DNA of 64,000 bases, taken from contig NZ_CP059851.1 of the NCBI RefSeq assembly GCF_014117445.1, positions 620,001-684,000 of the forward strand. The letters run 5' to 3'. The notes under the pieces were generated by a model, which worked only from the letters and a program-made list of their open reading frames with translations, had not been told where the DNA came from and made no database searches. The stretch is from Sandaracinobacteroides saxicola. GTDB lineage: Bacteria > Pseudomonadota > Alphaproteobacteria > Sphingomonadales > Sphingomonadaceae. Below, piece by piece: positions 1 through 7,675 of this stretch (within the stretch, counting starts at the first letter, position 1; each line of letters starts with the position of its first letter). Position numbers and translations under genes: made by a program.

Positions 1-521
1 TCATTGTCCTCGAGCAGCCTGGCATGTTCGAGCGCGCTTTCGACCAGCGCCTCGGGACAGGGTTCGCCATATTTTTCGAGCAGGTGCTTTTCCAGGCTGC
101 CGGCGTTGACGCCGATGCGGATCGAGCAGCCATTGGCCTTGGCGGCGCGGACGACTTCGCGGATGCGCTCGTCGCTGCCGATGTTGCCGGGGTTGATGCG
201 CAGGCAGGCGGCGCCGGCGTCGGCGGCTTCCAGCGCGCGTTTGTAGTGAAAGTGGATGTCGGCGACGAGCGGCACGCGCGCGGCCTTGGCGATCAGCCTG
301 AAGCCCTGGGTGGCCTCGACCGTGGGGCAGGAGACGCGGATGATGTCGGCGCCGACTTCCTCGCAGGCGCGGATCTGGTTGATGGTGGCGACCGCGTCCT
401 CGGTCGGGGTGTTGGTCATGGTCTGCACGGTTACGGCCGCGTCGCCGCCGACGGGCACCTTGCCGACCATGATCTGGCGTGATTTGCGGCGGGCGATATC
501 GCGCCACGGACGAACGGACAT
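1..521 (-). CDS. ispG: 4-hydroxy-3-methylbut-2-enyl diphosphate synthase (IspG/GcpE), N-terminal part
   Basis: This [4Fe-4S] enzyme makes HMBPP in the last part of the non-mevalonate isoprenoid pathway. About 173 N-terminal residues are visible before the window edge. They carry the family signatures [49 protein letters not shown] and [11 protein letters not shown], which form the TIM-barrel half. The cluster cysteines lie in the missing C-terminal part. The start is the ATG reading [20 protein letters not shown]. The gene follows pal in the same direction after a 60-bp gap that holds a TATAGT-like hexamer, so it may have its own promoter. Truncation is only due to the window end. Confidence 0.95.
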   Translation of the reverse strand, partial: MSVRPWRDIARRKSRQIMVGKVPVGGDAAVTVQTMTNTPTEDAVATINQIRACEEVGADIIRVSCPTVEATQGFRLIAKAARVPLVADIHFHYKRALEAADAGAACLRINPGNIGSDERIREVVRAAKANGCSIRIGVNAGSLEKHLLEKYGEPCPEALVESALEHARLLEDN

Positions 522-581
522 GGGACCTCGCTTCTGCTTGCCCGCCCGCTTTACCGCGTGATGGGACTATAGGGAAGCGAC

Positions 582-1130
582 CTATCCCGCCGCACCCGAG
601 ATGATGACCGTCACCGCGCGGCGGTTCTGTGCCCAGGCGGCTTCGTCGCTGCCTTCGGCCACCGGGCGCTCCTTGCCATAGGAGATGACCGACATGCGCG
701 ACGCATCGACGCCGTTCGCCGCGAGGAAATTCTTGGCGGCGTTGGCGCGGCGTTCGCCGAGCGCGAGGTTATACTCGCGGGTGCCGCGTTCGTCGGCATG
801 CCCCTCGATGCTGACCTTGACGCCGCTGTACTGCGTCAGCCAGGTGGCCTGCTTGCCGAGCGTTTGGCGGGCGTCCTCGTCCAGCTCATAGCTGTCGGTG
901 GCGAACAGCACGCGGTCGCTGCCGGATTGCGCGACGAAATCGGCGCTGCTGCCGGGGACGGCGGTGGTGCCGACCGCCGGGGTGGCGGGCGCCGGGCCGG
1001 GTTCGGCGGCGGGCGGGGTGGCGGGCGCGGCCTGCGGCGGCGGCGGGGGCAGGTCGGCGGCCTTGCGCCCGCAGGCGGCGAGCGCAAGCAGACTGGTGAG
1101 GGTGATGAGGGTGAGCGTGGTCTTGCGCAT
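582..1130 (-). CDS. pal: Peptidoglycan-associated lipoprotein Pal
   Basis: Outer-membrane lipoprotein that ties the Tol complex to peptidoglycan. The 182-residue product starts with a lipoprotein signal ending in LALAAC (lipid-modified Cys20), then a long Pro/Ala-rich tether, then an OmpA-like domain from about residue 75 with the typical stretch around YNLALGERRANAAKNFL. Two adjacent ATG codons exist (1133 and 1130). An AAGGAG site suits the second, which also gives a clean signal peptide. It is the last gene of ybgC-tolQ-tolR-tolA-tolB-pal, 41 bp after tolB. Confidence 0.96.
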   Translation of the reverse strand: MRKTTLTLITLTSLLALAACGRKAADLPPPPPQAAPATPPAAEPGPAPATPAVGTTAVPGSSADFVAQSGSDRVLFATDSYELDEDARQTLGKQATWLTQYSGVKVSIEGHADERGTREYNLALGERRANAAKNFLAANGVDASRMSVISYGKERPVAEGSDEAAWAQNRRAVTVIISGAAG

Positions 1131-1171
1131 CATCTTGCTCCTTCGCGGCCCATTATCCGTTTCGTGGCACG

Positions 1172-2485
1172 TCATGGCAACAACGGCGACCAGGCGGGAT
1201 CGCTCCCGTCGCGCGGTGTGGCAATTCGTCGGTCATTCACACCCGTCAAATCGACGCTGCGCAACTGCACCCGTCCTGACCCTTGCACGGTTCGGCTGAA
1301 CAGGATCACCCGACCGTTGGGCGCCCAGGTGGGATTTTCATCCTGCCAGGCATCGGTGAGCAGCCGTTCGCCGCTGCCATCGGGGCGGATGACGGCGATG
1401 CGGAACTTGCCGGCAACAATTCGGGTGAAGGCGATGAGGTCGCCGCGCGGCGACCAGACCGGCGAGGCGGCGCGGCCCTCGCCGAAACTGATGCGCTGCT
1501 GCCCGCTGCCGTCGGCGTTCATGACATAGAGCTGTTGCGTGCCGCCGCGGTCGCTTTCGAACACGATGCGCTTGCCGTCCGGGCTGGGGCTGGGGCTGGT
1601 ATCGATGGCGCTGCTGCCGGTCAGGCGGCGGGTGGCGCGGCTGGCGATGTCATAGGCCAGGATGTCGGCGTTGCCGCTGCTGGTGACGCTGAAATAGAGC
1701 GTGCCGCCGTCCGGCGAGAAGCGCGGCGCGAAGCTCATGCTGGCGAAGTCGCCGACCGCTTCCTGACGGCCGCTGCCGACATTGTAGAGCCAGACGCGCG
1801 GCCGGTTGTTGGCGAAGGACATGTAGGTGATGGTCTGCTGGTTCGGCGCGAAGCGCGGCGTCAGGACCAGGCTGGCGCCGCTGGTCAGGAAACGGTGGTT
1901 GGCGCCGTCCTGGTCCATGATGGCGAGGCGCTTGATGCGTTTGGTCTTGGGGCCTTCCTCGCTGACATAGACGATGCGGCTGTCGAAATAGCCATTCTCG
2001 CCGGTGAGGCGCGAATAGACGAGGTCGCTGCATTTGTGGGCCGCGCGCCGCCAGCCGGCCGGCGTGACGGTGAAGCCCTGGCGGGCCAGTTCTTCCTCCG
2101 AAAACACGTCATAGAGGTAGCAGCCGACCGTCAGCGTGCCGTCCGGGTTGGCAGTGACGAAGCCGCTGACCAGCGCCTGCGCGGCGACGGTTCGCCAGTT
2201 GAGGAAGCTGGGGGCGGTGACCTGCGCCGGGGTGACGGTGGTGGTGAAGGCGGCGGGATCGATGGGTTTGAACAGGCCGGAGCCGGCGAGGTTGGCGCGG
2301 ATGATGGCGGCGACCTGGGCGCCCAATGCGGCGGTGTCCCCGGCGGGCGTGGCGGTGGGCACGGCGCTGGGGAAGGCGGGGACGGCGATGGGCATTGGCG
2401 CCTGCTGGCCGCTGTTGATGTCGACGCGCAGCGTGGCGAGTGCCGGCGTGGCGGCGACCAGCAAAAGGGTGAGGAGCAGGCGCAT
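1172..2485 (-). CDS. tolB: Tol-Pal system beta-propeller protein TolB
   Basis: Periplasmic TolB links TolA and Pal during outer-membrane constriction. The 437-residue product (E. coli TolB is about 430) has a signal peptide (MRLLLTLLLVAATPALA), a D1 domain and a C-terminal WD40-like propeller with repeats such as APRFSPDGGTLYFSV, PSPSPDGKRIVFESDRGG and ASPVWSPRGDLIAFTR. An upstream in-frame ATG at 2497 overlaps the tolA stop codon (ATGA). I chose 2485 because GAGGGA precedes it, but 2497 is equally possible. The open frame continues about 280 codons further upstream as a GC-driven artefact over tolA. Confidence 0.95.
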   Translation of the reverse strand: MRLLLTLLLVAATPALATLRVDINSGQQAPMPIAVPAFPSAVPTATPAGDTAALGAQVAAIIRANLAGSGLFKPIDPAAFTTTVTPAQVTAPSFLNWRTVAAQALVSGFVTANPDGTLTVGCYLYDVFSEEELARQGFTVTPAGWRRAAHKCSDLVYSRLTGENGYFDSRIVYVSEEGPKTKRIKRLAIMDQDGANHRFLTSGASLVLTPRFAPNQQTITYMSFANNRPRVWLYNVGSGRQEAVGDFASMSFAPRFSPDGGTLYFSVTSSGNADILAYDIASRATRRLTGSSAIDTSPSPSPDGKRIVFESDRGGTQQLYVMNADGSGQQRISFGEGRAASPVWSPRGDLIAFTRIVAGKFRIAVIRPDGSGERLLTDAWQDENPTWAPNGRVILFSRTVQGSGRVQLRSVDLTGVNDRRIATPRDGSDPAWSPLLP

Positions 2486-2493
2486 CGGGTCCC

Positions 2494-3252
2494 TCATGTC
2501 ATCAGGCTCGGATCGAAATTGAGTTCGAACTCCCGCCAGTAAGCGAACATGTCGGCGGGAAGTTGCAGCGGCGCGCAGCGCAGCACGGCGCGGCGGGCAG
2601 TTTCGACGAAGGCGCGGGCGTAGGCGGCGTTGGCGGCGGTCGCGCCGGTCTGGCTGACGAATTCGGGCGCGGCCATCACGCTGCCATCGCGGTTCAGGCG
2701 GATGCGCAGCACCGCGGTCATGCCGCGCACGTCGGCGCCGCCGATGGGCGGGTTCCAGCAGGGCGCGATCTGGGTGCGGATCGCCTGTTCCAGGCTGGCG
2801 GTGGCGCGGGCGTCGAGCCTGGCGCCCTTGGGAATCGCGCTTTCGATGGATTTGGCAAAGGCGGAGGTGTCGCGCGGTTTGACGGCGGCCTTGGGCAGGG
2901 CCTTGTCGATGAGATTGGCGAGGCTGCTGGTGTCCAGCGGTTTGGGCGCGGGTGGCGTGGGTTTGGCGGGTTTTACGGGTTCGGGGGCGATGGCATCCTG
3001 CGCGCTGGTGTCGGTGGGTGCTGCCTCGGTGGGCGGGGCAGCGGCTTCGACCGTCTCCTGCGGGGCGGCGGCCATCGAGGGTTTGGGGGTTTCGGTGACG
3101 CTGGGCGTGTCGGCGATGGTGACGACTTCGACCGGCGTCGTTTCGGCGAAGCTGGCGAGCAGCGGTTTCTGGCTGATGACGGCGAGCGACAGCGCCGCGA
3201 ACAGCGCGATGTGGCCGATGCCGGCAAGCAGCAGCGCGCGGCCCTCGGTCAT
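2494..3252 (-). CDS. tolA: TolA-like cell envelope integrity protein
   Basis: Inner-membrane protein expected to span the periplasm and pass proton-motive force from TolQR to TolB-Pal. The 252-residue sequence has one N-terminal membrane helix (about residues 8-28), a long Pro/Ala/Glu/Lys-rich region and a C-terminal TolA/TonB-like domain (about 150-252) with the conserved-looking CWNPP stretch. Sequence conservation of TolA is low, so position in the operon carries much of the call. Start and stop overlap tolR and tolB by ATGA-type junctions. Confidence 0.85.
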   Translation of the reverse strand: MTEGRALLLAGIGHIALFAALSLAVISQKPLLASFAETTPVEVVTIADTPSVTETPKPSMAAAPQETVEAAAPPTEAAPTDTSAQDAIAPEPVKPAKPTPPAPKPLDTSSLANLIDKALPKAAVKPRDTSAFAKSIESAIPKGARLDARATASLEQAIRTQIAPCWNPPIGGADVRGMTAVLRIRLNRDGSVMAAPEFVSQTGATAANAAYARAFVETARRAVLRCAPLQLPADMFAYWREFELNFDPSLMT

Positions 3253-3689
3253 GGCGCGGCGAGCGGCTGGTTGACCAGCGCGACTTTGGTGAAGCCGGCG
3301 CCGGTGACCTGGGCGAGGACGGTGGCGACCTGGCCATAGGGGACGGCGGTGTCGGCGCGGACGAAGACGCGGGCGTCGTCGCTGCGGGCAGCGCGCAGCG
3401 CGGCGAGCTTCGCGGGGAGTTGGGCGGCGGATTGCGGCTGCTGGTCGATGAAGATGGCGCCCTGGCGGTCGACGCTGATGCTGATCGGCTTGCTGTCCGC
3501 GTTCAGGCTCTTGGCGGCGGTTTTGGGAAGGTCGACGGGCACGCCGGTGACGAGCAGCGGGGCGGCGACCATGAAGATGATGAGCAGCACCAGCATGACA
3601 TCGACCATCGGCGTGACGTTGATCTCGGCCATCGGCGCGCGCCGCCGTTTGCCACGCCGGGCGACGCCCCCAAGACCCCCTGTTGCCAT
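3249..3689 (-). CDS. tolR: Tol-Pal system protein TolR (ExbD family)
   Basis: Membrane-anchored partner of TolQ in the proton channel. The 146-residue protein has the ExbD/TolR signature INVTPMVDVMLVLLIIFMV, with the essential membrane aspartate at Asp30, followed by a periplasmic domain. The start ATG overlaps the tolQ stop codon (ATGA) and the stop overlaps tolA. An Arg/Lys-rich N-terminus (ARRGKRRRAP) fits an in-facing cytoplasmic tail. The longer open frame upstream of this ATG is a shadow over tolQ. Confidence 0.96.
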   Translation of the reverse strand: MATGGLGGVARRGKRRRAPMAEINVTPMVDVMLVLLIIFMVAAPLLVTGVPVDLPKTAAKSLNADSKPISISVDRQGAIFIDQQPQSAAQLPAKLAALRAARSDDARVFVRADTAVPYGQVATVLAQVTGAGFTKVALVNQPLAAP

Positions 3690-4378
3690 CAGCGGTCGCC
3701 GTCCAGCTCGCGGCTGAGCATGGCGTGGAAGGCGGCGCTGAAGGCGGTCAGCCGGTCTTCCAGCCGGTCGATGCGGTGCAGCAGGCGGTTGTAGCCGATG
3801 ACCGCGGGAATGGCGGCGAACAGCCCGATGGCGGTGGCGAACAGCGCCTCGGCAATGCCCGGCGCGACGACGGCGAGGCTGGTGTTCTGGGTGGCGCCGA
3901 TGGCGATGAAGCTGCGCATGATGCCCCAGACGGTGCCGAACAGGCCCACAAAAGGAGCGACGCTGCCGATGGTGGCGAGGATGTTGAGCCGGTCGGAGAG
4001 GTCGGAGATGGCGCGGTCGATGCTGGCCTGCATGACGCCGGCGAGACGCGCGCGCACGCCTTCGCGGTCGGCCAGGCCGGTGCGTTTGGTCGACGCCTGC
4101 CATTCGTCCATGCCGGCGGCGAACAGGTCGCCGGCGGGGTGCTTGCCCTTGTCGCCGGAGAGGTCGTCGAGCGATTCGGCCTTCCAGAAGCGGGTTTCGA
4201 AGGCGCGGACGGCCTTGTCCAGCGCGGACAGCCGGCGGGTGCGTTCGATGATGATTGCCCAGCTCCAGACGCTGGCCAGCAGCAGCCCGATCATGACGGC
4301 CTTCACCACCCAGTCCGCCTGCAGGAACAGCGCCCAGGGGCTCATGTCGGTGGCTGCGGTCAGGGCGAGGGCGTCCAT
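3689..4378 (-). CDS. tolQ: Tol-Pal system protein TolQ (MotA/TolQ/ExbB channel)
   Basis: Proton channel subunit that energises TolA. The 229-residue protein begins with a membrane helix (about residues 13-45), then a cytoplasmic loop, then two further helices around LATIGSVAPFVGLFGTVWGIM and PGIAEALFATAIGLFAAIPAVIGY, as in the MotA/TolQ/ExbB family. Three membrane segments and length match TolQ. It is the first tol gene proper. The 150-bp gap to ybgC upstream contains two parS sites. Confidence 0.96.
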   Translation of the reverse strand: MDALALTAATDMSPWALFLQADWVVKAVMIGLLLASVWSWAIIIERTRRLSALDKAVRAFETRFWKAESLDDLSGDKGKHPAGDLFAAGMDEWQASTKRTGLADREGVRARLAGVMQASIDRAISDLSDRLNILATIGSVAPFVGLFGTVWGIMRSFIAIGATQNTSLAVVAPGIAEALFATAIGLFAAIPAVIGYNRLLHRIDRLEDRLTAFSAAFHAMLSRELDGDR

Positions 4379-4479
4379 GCGGTCTCCGGGATCAGGCGCC
4401 GTGGCGTGGCCTGCGGTTCCTGTATCGGGGCTGAATCAGGGATGCGCAATGGAATGTGGAACGGCGACCTGTGGGAGAA

Positions 4480-4495
4480 TGTTCCACGTGGAACC
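4480..4495. other. parS: parS chromosome centromere site, copy 1
   Basis: The sequence TGTTCCACGTGGAACC contains the 14-bp palindrome GTTCCACGTGGAAC. It matches the known chromosomal parS family (TGTTNCACGTGNAACA, bound by ParB). The last base departs from the full 16-bp palindrome. It lies in the gap between ybgC and tolQ, 24 bp from a second, perfect copy. Confidence 0.9.
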
Positions 4496-4503
4496 AGATT
4501 GGA

Positions 4504-4519
4504 TGTTCCACGTGGAACA
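4504..4519. other. parS: parS chromosome centromere site, copy 2
   Basis: TGTTCCACGTGGAACA is a perfect 16-bp palindrome. It is identical to the parS form I recall from Pseudomonas and fits the general ParB consensus. With copy 1 it forms a tandem pair on the same face of the helix repeat scale (24 bp start to start). ParB loading here would place this DNA in the origin-proximal segregation domain. Confidence 0.92.
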
Positions 4520-4528
4520 ATGATGCGA

Positions 4529-4966
4529 TTATGGTTGTATCATCAGCCGGCGGAAGCCGGCCATCCAGTCGGCTGGCTGGCGTCTTGGGCGGCCGTCCGG
4601 CGTGAGGAAAGCGGCGCGGATGGTGGCGTCGGTCAGCAGCCGGCCGTCGCGGGAAATGGCCTGCACCATGCTGACGGTGGCGGCACCCAGCGCGGTGACG
4701 CGGGTTTCGATGAGCAGGTCGTCTTCGAGGCGCGCCGGGCTGAGATAGTCGATGGAGAGGTCGCGGATGGCATAGACGCCGGTGCCGCTGGCGTGGGCTT
4801 CGCGCTGGTCGATGCCGGCGACGCGCAGCAGGTCGCTGCGCGCCCGTTCCATGTAGCGCAGGTAGTTGGCGTGATAGACGACGCCGGAGAAGTCCGTGTC
4901 CTCGAAATAGACGCGCACCGCGAAGCGGTGCACGCCACTTTCAATGGCGCCGGTGAGCGGTTTCAC
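4529..4966 (-). CDS. ybgC: YbgC-type acyl-CoA thioesterase of the Tol-Pal cluster
   Basis: Hotdog-fold thioesterase of the 4-hydroxybenzoyl-CoA thioesterase family, usually the first gene of the tol-pal operon. In its 145 residues the signature VYFEDTDFSGVVYHANYLRYMERAR is clear, with the catalytic-type Asp in DTDFSG. The start is a GTG at 4966, just past the rplS stop, and lies inside a 16-bp palindrome. A later GTG (codon 12) is a possible alternative. Confidence 0.95.
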   Translation of the reverse strand: MKPLTGAIESGVHRFAVRVYFEDTDFSGVVYHANYLRYMERARSDLLRVAGIDQREAHASGTGVYAIRDLSIDYLSPARLEDDLLIETRVTALGAATVSMVQAISRDGRLLTDATIRAAFLTPDGRPRRQPADWMAGFRRLMIQP

Positions 4967-4975
4967 CGGTGAAAC
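4960..4975. repeat. 16-bp palindrome across the rplS/ybgC junction
   Basis: GTTTCACCGGTGAAAC is a perfect inverted repeat that covers the GTG start codon of ybgC and ends 2 bp before the rplS stop codon. Its half site GTTTCAC equals a common parS half site, but the centre is two bases longer than parS, so it is not a normal ParB site. It could be an operator or an RNA hairpin hiding the ybgC start. Confidence 0.6.
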
Positions 4976-4977
4976 GC

Positions 4978-5361
4978 TTATGCAGCGGTGGAATCCGTCC
5001 GCTTGTCGCGCAGTTCGACGATGCGGGCGGATTTGCCGCTGCGGCCGCGCAGATAATAGAGCTTGGCACGACGCACGACCCCGCGACGCACGACGTCGAT
5101 GCTCTCGACGATCGGCGAATAGAGCGGGAAGACGCGCTCCACGCCTTCGCCGAAGCTGATCTTGCGCACGGTGAAGTTGCTGTTGATGCCGCGGTTCGAG
5201 CGGGCGATGCAGACGCCTTCGAAGGTCTGGACGCGGGTGCGGTCGCCTTCGACCACCTTGACGCCGACCTTCAGCGTGTCGCCGGCGCGGAACAGCGGCA
5301 CGGCGCGTTTTTGCGTGAGTTTGGCGATCTGTTCGGCTTCAATCGTCTGGATGATGTTCAT
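4978..5361 (-). CDS. rplS: 50S ribosomal protein L19
   Basis: Ribosomal protein at the 30S-50S interface. The 127-residue product starts [11 protein letters not shown] and carries the L19 signatures [36 protein letters not shown] and [19 protein letters not shown]. The start ATG lies one base beyond the trmD stop. The longer open frame upstream of this ATG is shadow. It ends the rpsP-rimM-trmD-rplS run. Confidence 0.98.
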   Translation of the reverse strand: MNIIQTIEAEQIAKLTQKRAVPLFRAGDTLKVGVKVVEGDRTRVQTFEGVCIARSNRGINSNFTVRKISFGEGVERVFPLYSPIVESIDVVRRGVVRRAKLYYLRGRSGKSARIVELRDKRTDSTAA

Positions 5362-5362
5362 G

Positions 5363-6088
5363 TCATTTCTCCTCTGCCCTCTTGGGGGCGATGGTGCCGC
5401 GTGCCAGAGGGCGGACCAGGTCGGGCCGCCATAGCGAGGTATCGGCGAGCGCACGGGTGCGTCGCCATTCCTCGATCCGCGCATGATCGCCGGAACGCAG
5501 CACGTCCGGAATATCGCGCCCCTCCCAGCTGACTGGTCGGGTATAGTGGGGGGCTTCGAGAAGGCCGCTTTCGAAGCTTTCCTCGACCCCACTGAGGGCC
5601 GCGCCCATTACGCCGGGAAGCAGGCGAATGCAAGCGTCGAGAAGGACAAGGGCCGCGGGTTCGCCGCCGGAGAGGATGTAATCGCCGATACACAAGGGCT
5701 CGACGTCGCGGCCGGGGAAGATGCGCTCATCAAAACCTTCGAAGCGGCCGCAGAGGAGAGTGACGCCGGGGCCGGCGGCGAGCGCGCGGACGCGGGCCTG
5801 GGTGAGGCGGGGGCCGCGGGGGGTGAGGGCGATGACGGGGAGCGCCGGGTGCCGGCGCCGTGCGGCGTCGATGGCGGCGGCGAGGACATCGACGCGCAGG
5901 ACCATGCCGGCGCCGCCGCCCGCCGGCGTGTCATCGACGCTGCGGTGGCGGTCTGTGGCGAAATCGCGGAGCTGCAGGGGGGTGAGCGACCAGATCTTGT
6001 CGGCAAGCGCGCGGCCGGCGAGGCTGTGGCCGAGCGGGCCGGGGAACATCTCCGGGTAGAGGGTGATGGGTTGGGCGCGCCAGGTCAT
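5363..6088 (-). CDS. trmD: tRNA (guanine37-N1)-methyltransferase TrmD
   Basis: SPOUT-class methyltransferase that makes m1G37 in tRNA, using S-adenosylmethionine bound in a trefoil knot. The 241-residue protein shows [23 protein letters not shown] and [20 protein letters not shown], the cofactor-binding knot region. The start ATG at 6088 overlaps the stop codon of the vapC gene inserted upstream (ATGA), so trmD is translationally coupled to a toxin gene. Confidence 0.97.
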   Translation of the reverse strand: MTWRAQPITLYPEMFPGPLGHSLAGRALADKIWSLTPLQLRDFATDRHRSVDDTPAGGGAGMVLRVDVLAAAIDAARRRHPALPVIALTPRGPRLTQARVRALAAGPGVTLLCGRFEGFDERIFPGRDVEPLCIGDYILSGGEPAALVLLDACIRLLPGVMGAALSGVEESFESGLLEAPHYTRPVSWEGRDIPDVLRSGDHARIEEWRRTRALADTSLWRPDLVRPLARGTIAPKRAEEK

Positions 6089-6492
6089 GCGGGCCAGATG
6101 GTCCAGTCTTCGGTGACGAGACCGGGGATGTCGGCGAAGTCGCGCGGATTGTTGGTGGCGATGGCGGCGCCCAAGGACAGCGCGTGGGCGGCGATCAGGC
6201 GGTCGAAGGAGTTTCGGCGGAAAGGGAGGGTGGCATAGATGTGCGCGGCTTCGCTGGTGAAGTTTCTGACACCGGCGCGCATGAACAACTGCTCTGCGGC
6301 CCACAGTTGGTCGCTGGGAGCGCGTGTCAGACCCAGCATGACTTCGGCGTAACTGATCACGGATACAGCAACATCTTCCTTGTTGCGGTTGCTGAGTTGG
6401 GCGACTTCGGGGCCGCTGGCATTCTGCAATATGTAGATACAGATGTTGGAATCGAGCAGAATCAGCCTGTCAGTCACGCGGTTTGCCCGCAT
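6085..6492 (-). CDS. vapC: VapC-family PIN-domain toxin
   Basis: PIN-domain ribonuclease toxin of 135 residues. The acidic active-site residues are visible in [11 protein letters not shown] (Asp14), SYAEVMLG and [11 protein letters not shown], with the typical late stretch [14 protein letters not shown]. The ATG at 6492 overlaps the antitoxin by 23 bp. A GTG at 6477 would cut the overlap to 8 bp. The stop codon overlaps trmD by ATGA. Its presence between rimM and trmD breaks a highly conserved operon order and points to insertion by transfer. Confidence 0.93.
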   Translation of the reverse strand: MRANRVTDRLILLDSNICIYILQNASGPEVAQLSNRNKEDVAVSVISYAEVMLGLTRAPSDQLWAAEQLFMRAGVRNFTSEAAHIYATLPFRRNSFDRLIAAHALSLGAAIATNNPRDFADIPGLVTEDWTIWPA

Positions 6493-6733
6493 ATTTCATG
6501 TCCCAATCGAGTTCACGCTCTTCGAACATCCGCTCTTCAGGTGTCAGCGGTTTGAGCCAGGGGATGGCGCCCGCGATACCGGTGAGGTCGATCTTCTGGC
6601 GTACGGGTTCGACGATGAAGCGGCCCATTTCCTCGCGGACACTGACCTGCTGGCCGACGGTGACGGGGTAATCGGCGGGCAGGCGCACGGCCATGCTGTT
6701 GCCGGATTTGAAGATGCGGGTGGTGCGGGGCAT
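6470..6733 (-). CDS. vapB: AbrB/MazE-type VapB antitoxin
   Basis: The 87-residue protein starts MPRTTRIFKSGNSMAVRLPA, the SpoVT/AbrB swapped-hairpin DNA-binding signature. Its C-terminal tail ([16 protein letters not shown]) would wrap the toxin. It is the cognate antitoxin of the overlapping vapC. It lies 32 bp after rimM in the same direction, so it may be read from the rpsP promoter as well as its own. Confidence 0.92.
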   Translation of the reverse strand: MPRTTRIFKSGNSMAVRLPADYPVTVGQQVSVREEMGRFIVEPVRQKIDLTGIAGAIPWLKPLTPEERMFEERELDWDMKYAGKPRD

Positions 6734-6765
6734 GACGGGGTCCTGTGATGACAGGGCGTATATAC

Positions 6766-7251
6766 TCAGGCGAGGTAGGGGGTGTCAATGATGAGGGGGG
6801 CGGTGAGGGCGGGGACGGCGGCGGGGATGAGGGGGACGAGGACGCGCTTTCCATCGGGTTTTTCGATGTCGAGCAGGTCGCTGGCGCCGTAGTTTTCGAC
6901 CGCCACAACGCTGCCGGCGGGGGTGCCATCCGGGGTGACGACGGGCAGGCCGATGAGGTCGTGCCAGTAATATTCGCCCTCCGCCAGCGGCGGCAGGGCG
7001 CTGCGGGGGGCGGTGAGGAGGGTGCCGCGCGCGGATTCCGCCGCTTCGCGGCTGCCGAGCTCGGCGAAGCGGGCGACGGCGCCCTGGGGGCCGGGGCGCA
7101 GGCTTTTCAGCGTGACCGGCTGGCCGTTCAGCGCCAGGCCGGACAGGTTTTTCAGCCCGTCGGGGTCGGCGGTGAAGAGTTTCAGCCGGACCTCGCCGGT
7201 CACGCCATGCGCGCCGGCGACGGCGGCGAGCGTGACCGGCCGGTCGTTCAC
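6766..7251 (-). CDS. rimM: 16S rRNA processing protein RimM
   Basis: Assembly factor for the 30S head, binding S19. The 161-residue protein shows the RimM N-domain ([21 protein letters not shown]) and the PRC-barrel with [16 protein letters not shown] and [20 protein letters not shown]. The start is a GTG at 7251 that overlaps the rpsP stop codon (GTGA). It belongs to the rpsP-rimM-trmD-rplS operon. Confidence 0.96.
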   Translation of the reverse strand: MNDRPVTLAAVAGAHGVTGEVRLKLFTADPDGLKNLSGLALNGQPVTLKSLRPGPQGAVARFAELGSREAAESARGTLLTAPRSALPPLAEGEYYWHDLIGLPVVTPDGTPAGSVVAVENYGASDLLDIEKPDGKRVLVPLIPAAVPALTAPLIIDTPYLA

Positions 7252-7661
7252 GCTTCGGTGGCGTCTTCGGCCGGGGCGGCTTCCGCCGGCGCGGCGGCGG
7301 CTTCGGCAGCCGCTTCGGCGGCCTCGGCTTCCTTCTGCGCCTTCAGTTCGGTGCGTTCCTTGGCCTTTTCGCCCGGCTGGCCCTTGGTGGGGTTCTGGCG
7401 GGCGGCGCGGGGGCGGATGCCGGCGGCATCGAGGAAGCGGGCAACGCGGTCGGTCGGTTGCGCGCCCTTGACCAGCCATTCCTTCGCGCGCTCGGCGTCG
7501 AGGGTGATGCGCTCGGCCGAATCCTTGGGCAGCAGCGGGTTGTAGGTGCCGAGCTTGTCGATGAAGCGGCCGTCCCGCGGTGAGCGGCTGTCGGCGACGA
7601 CGATGCGGTAATAGGGCCGCTTCTTGGCGCCACCGCGGGCGAGACGAATTGAAAGTGCCAT
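7248..7661 (-). CDS. rpsP: 30S ribosomal protein S16
   Basis: The core S16 sequence is clear: [40 protein letters not shown] and [21 protein letters not shown]. At 137 residues it is much longer than the roughly 80-residue minimal S16. The extra C-terminal part from about residue 90 is a Lys/Glu then Ala/Glu-rich tail, as in many alphaproteobacterial S16 proteins. It lies 14 bp after ffh. Confidence 0.97.
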   Translation of the reverse strand: MALSIRLARGGAKKRPYYRIVVADSRSPRDGRFIDKLGTYNPLLPKDSAERITLDAERAKEWLVKGAQPTDRVARFLDAAGIRPRAARQNPTKGQPGEKAKERTELKAQKEAEAAEAAAEAAAAPAEAAPAEDATEA

Positions 7662-7675
7662 GGTCTTTTCCTCTT

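Noticed and set aside
1172-3337. 721-codon open frame covering tolB and the tolA region
   Set aside because: The upstream 280 codons give a Pro/Arg/His-rich shadow of tolA; the TolB signal peptide marks the real start.
4960-4975. Third parS site
   Set aside because: The central spacing (CCGG instead of CG) differs from parS, so ParB binding is not expected.
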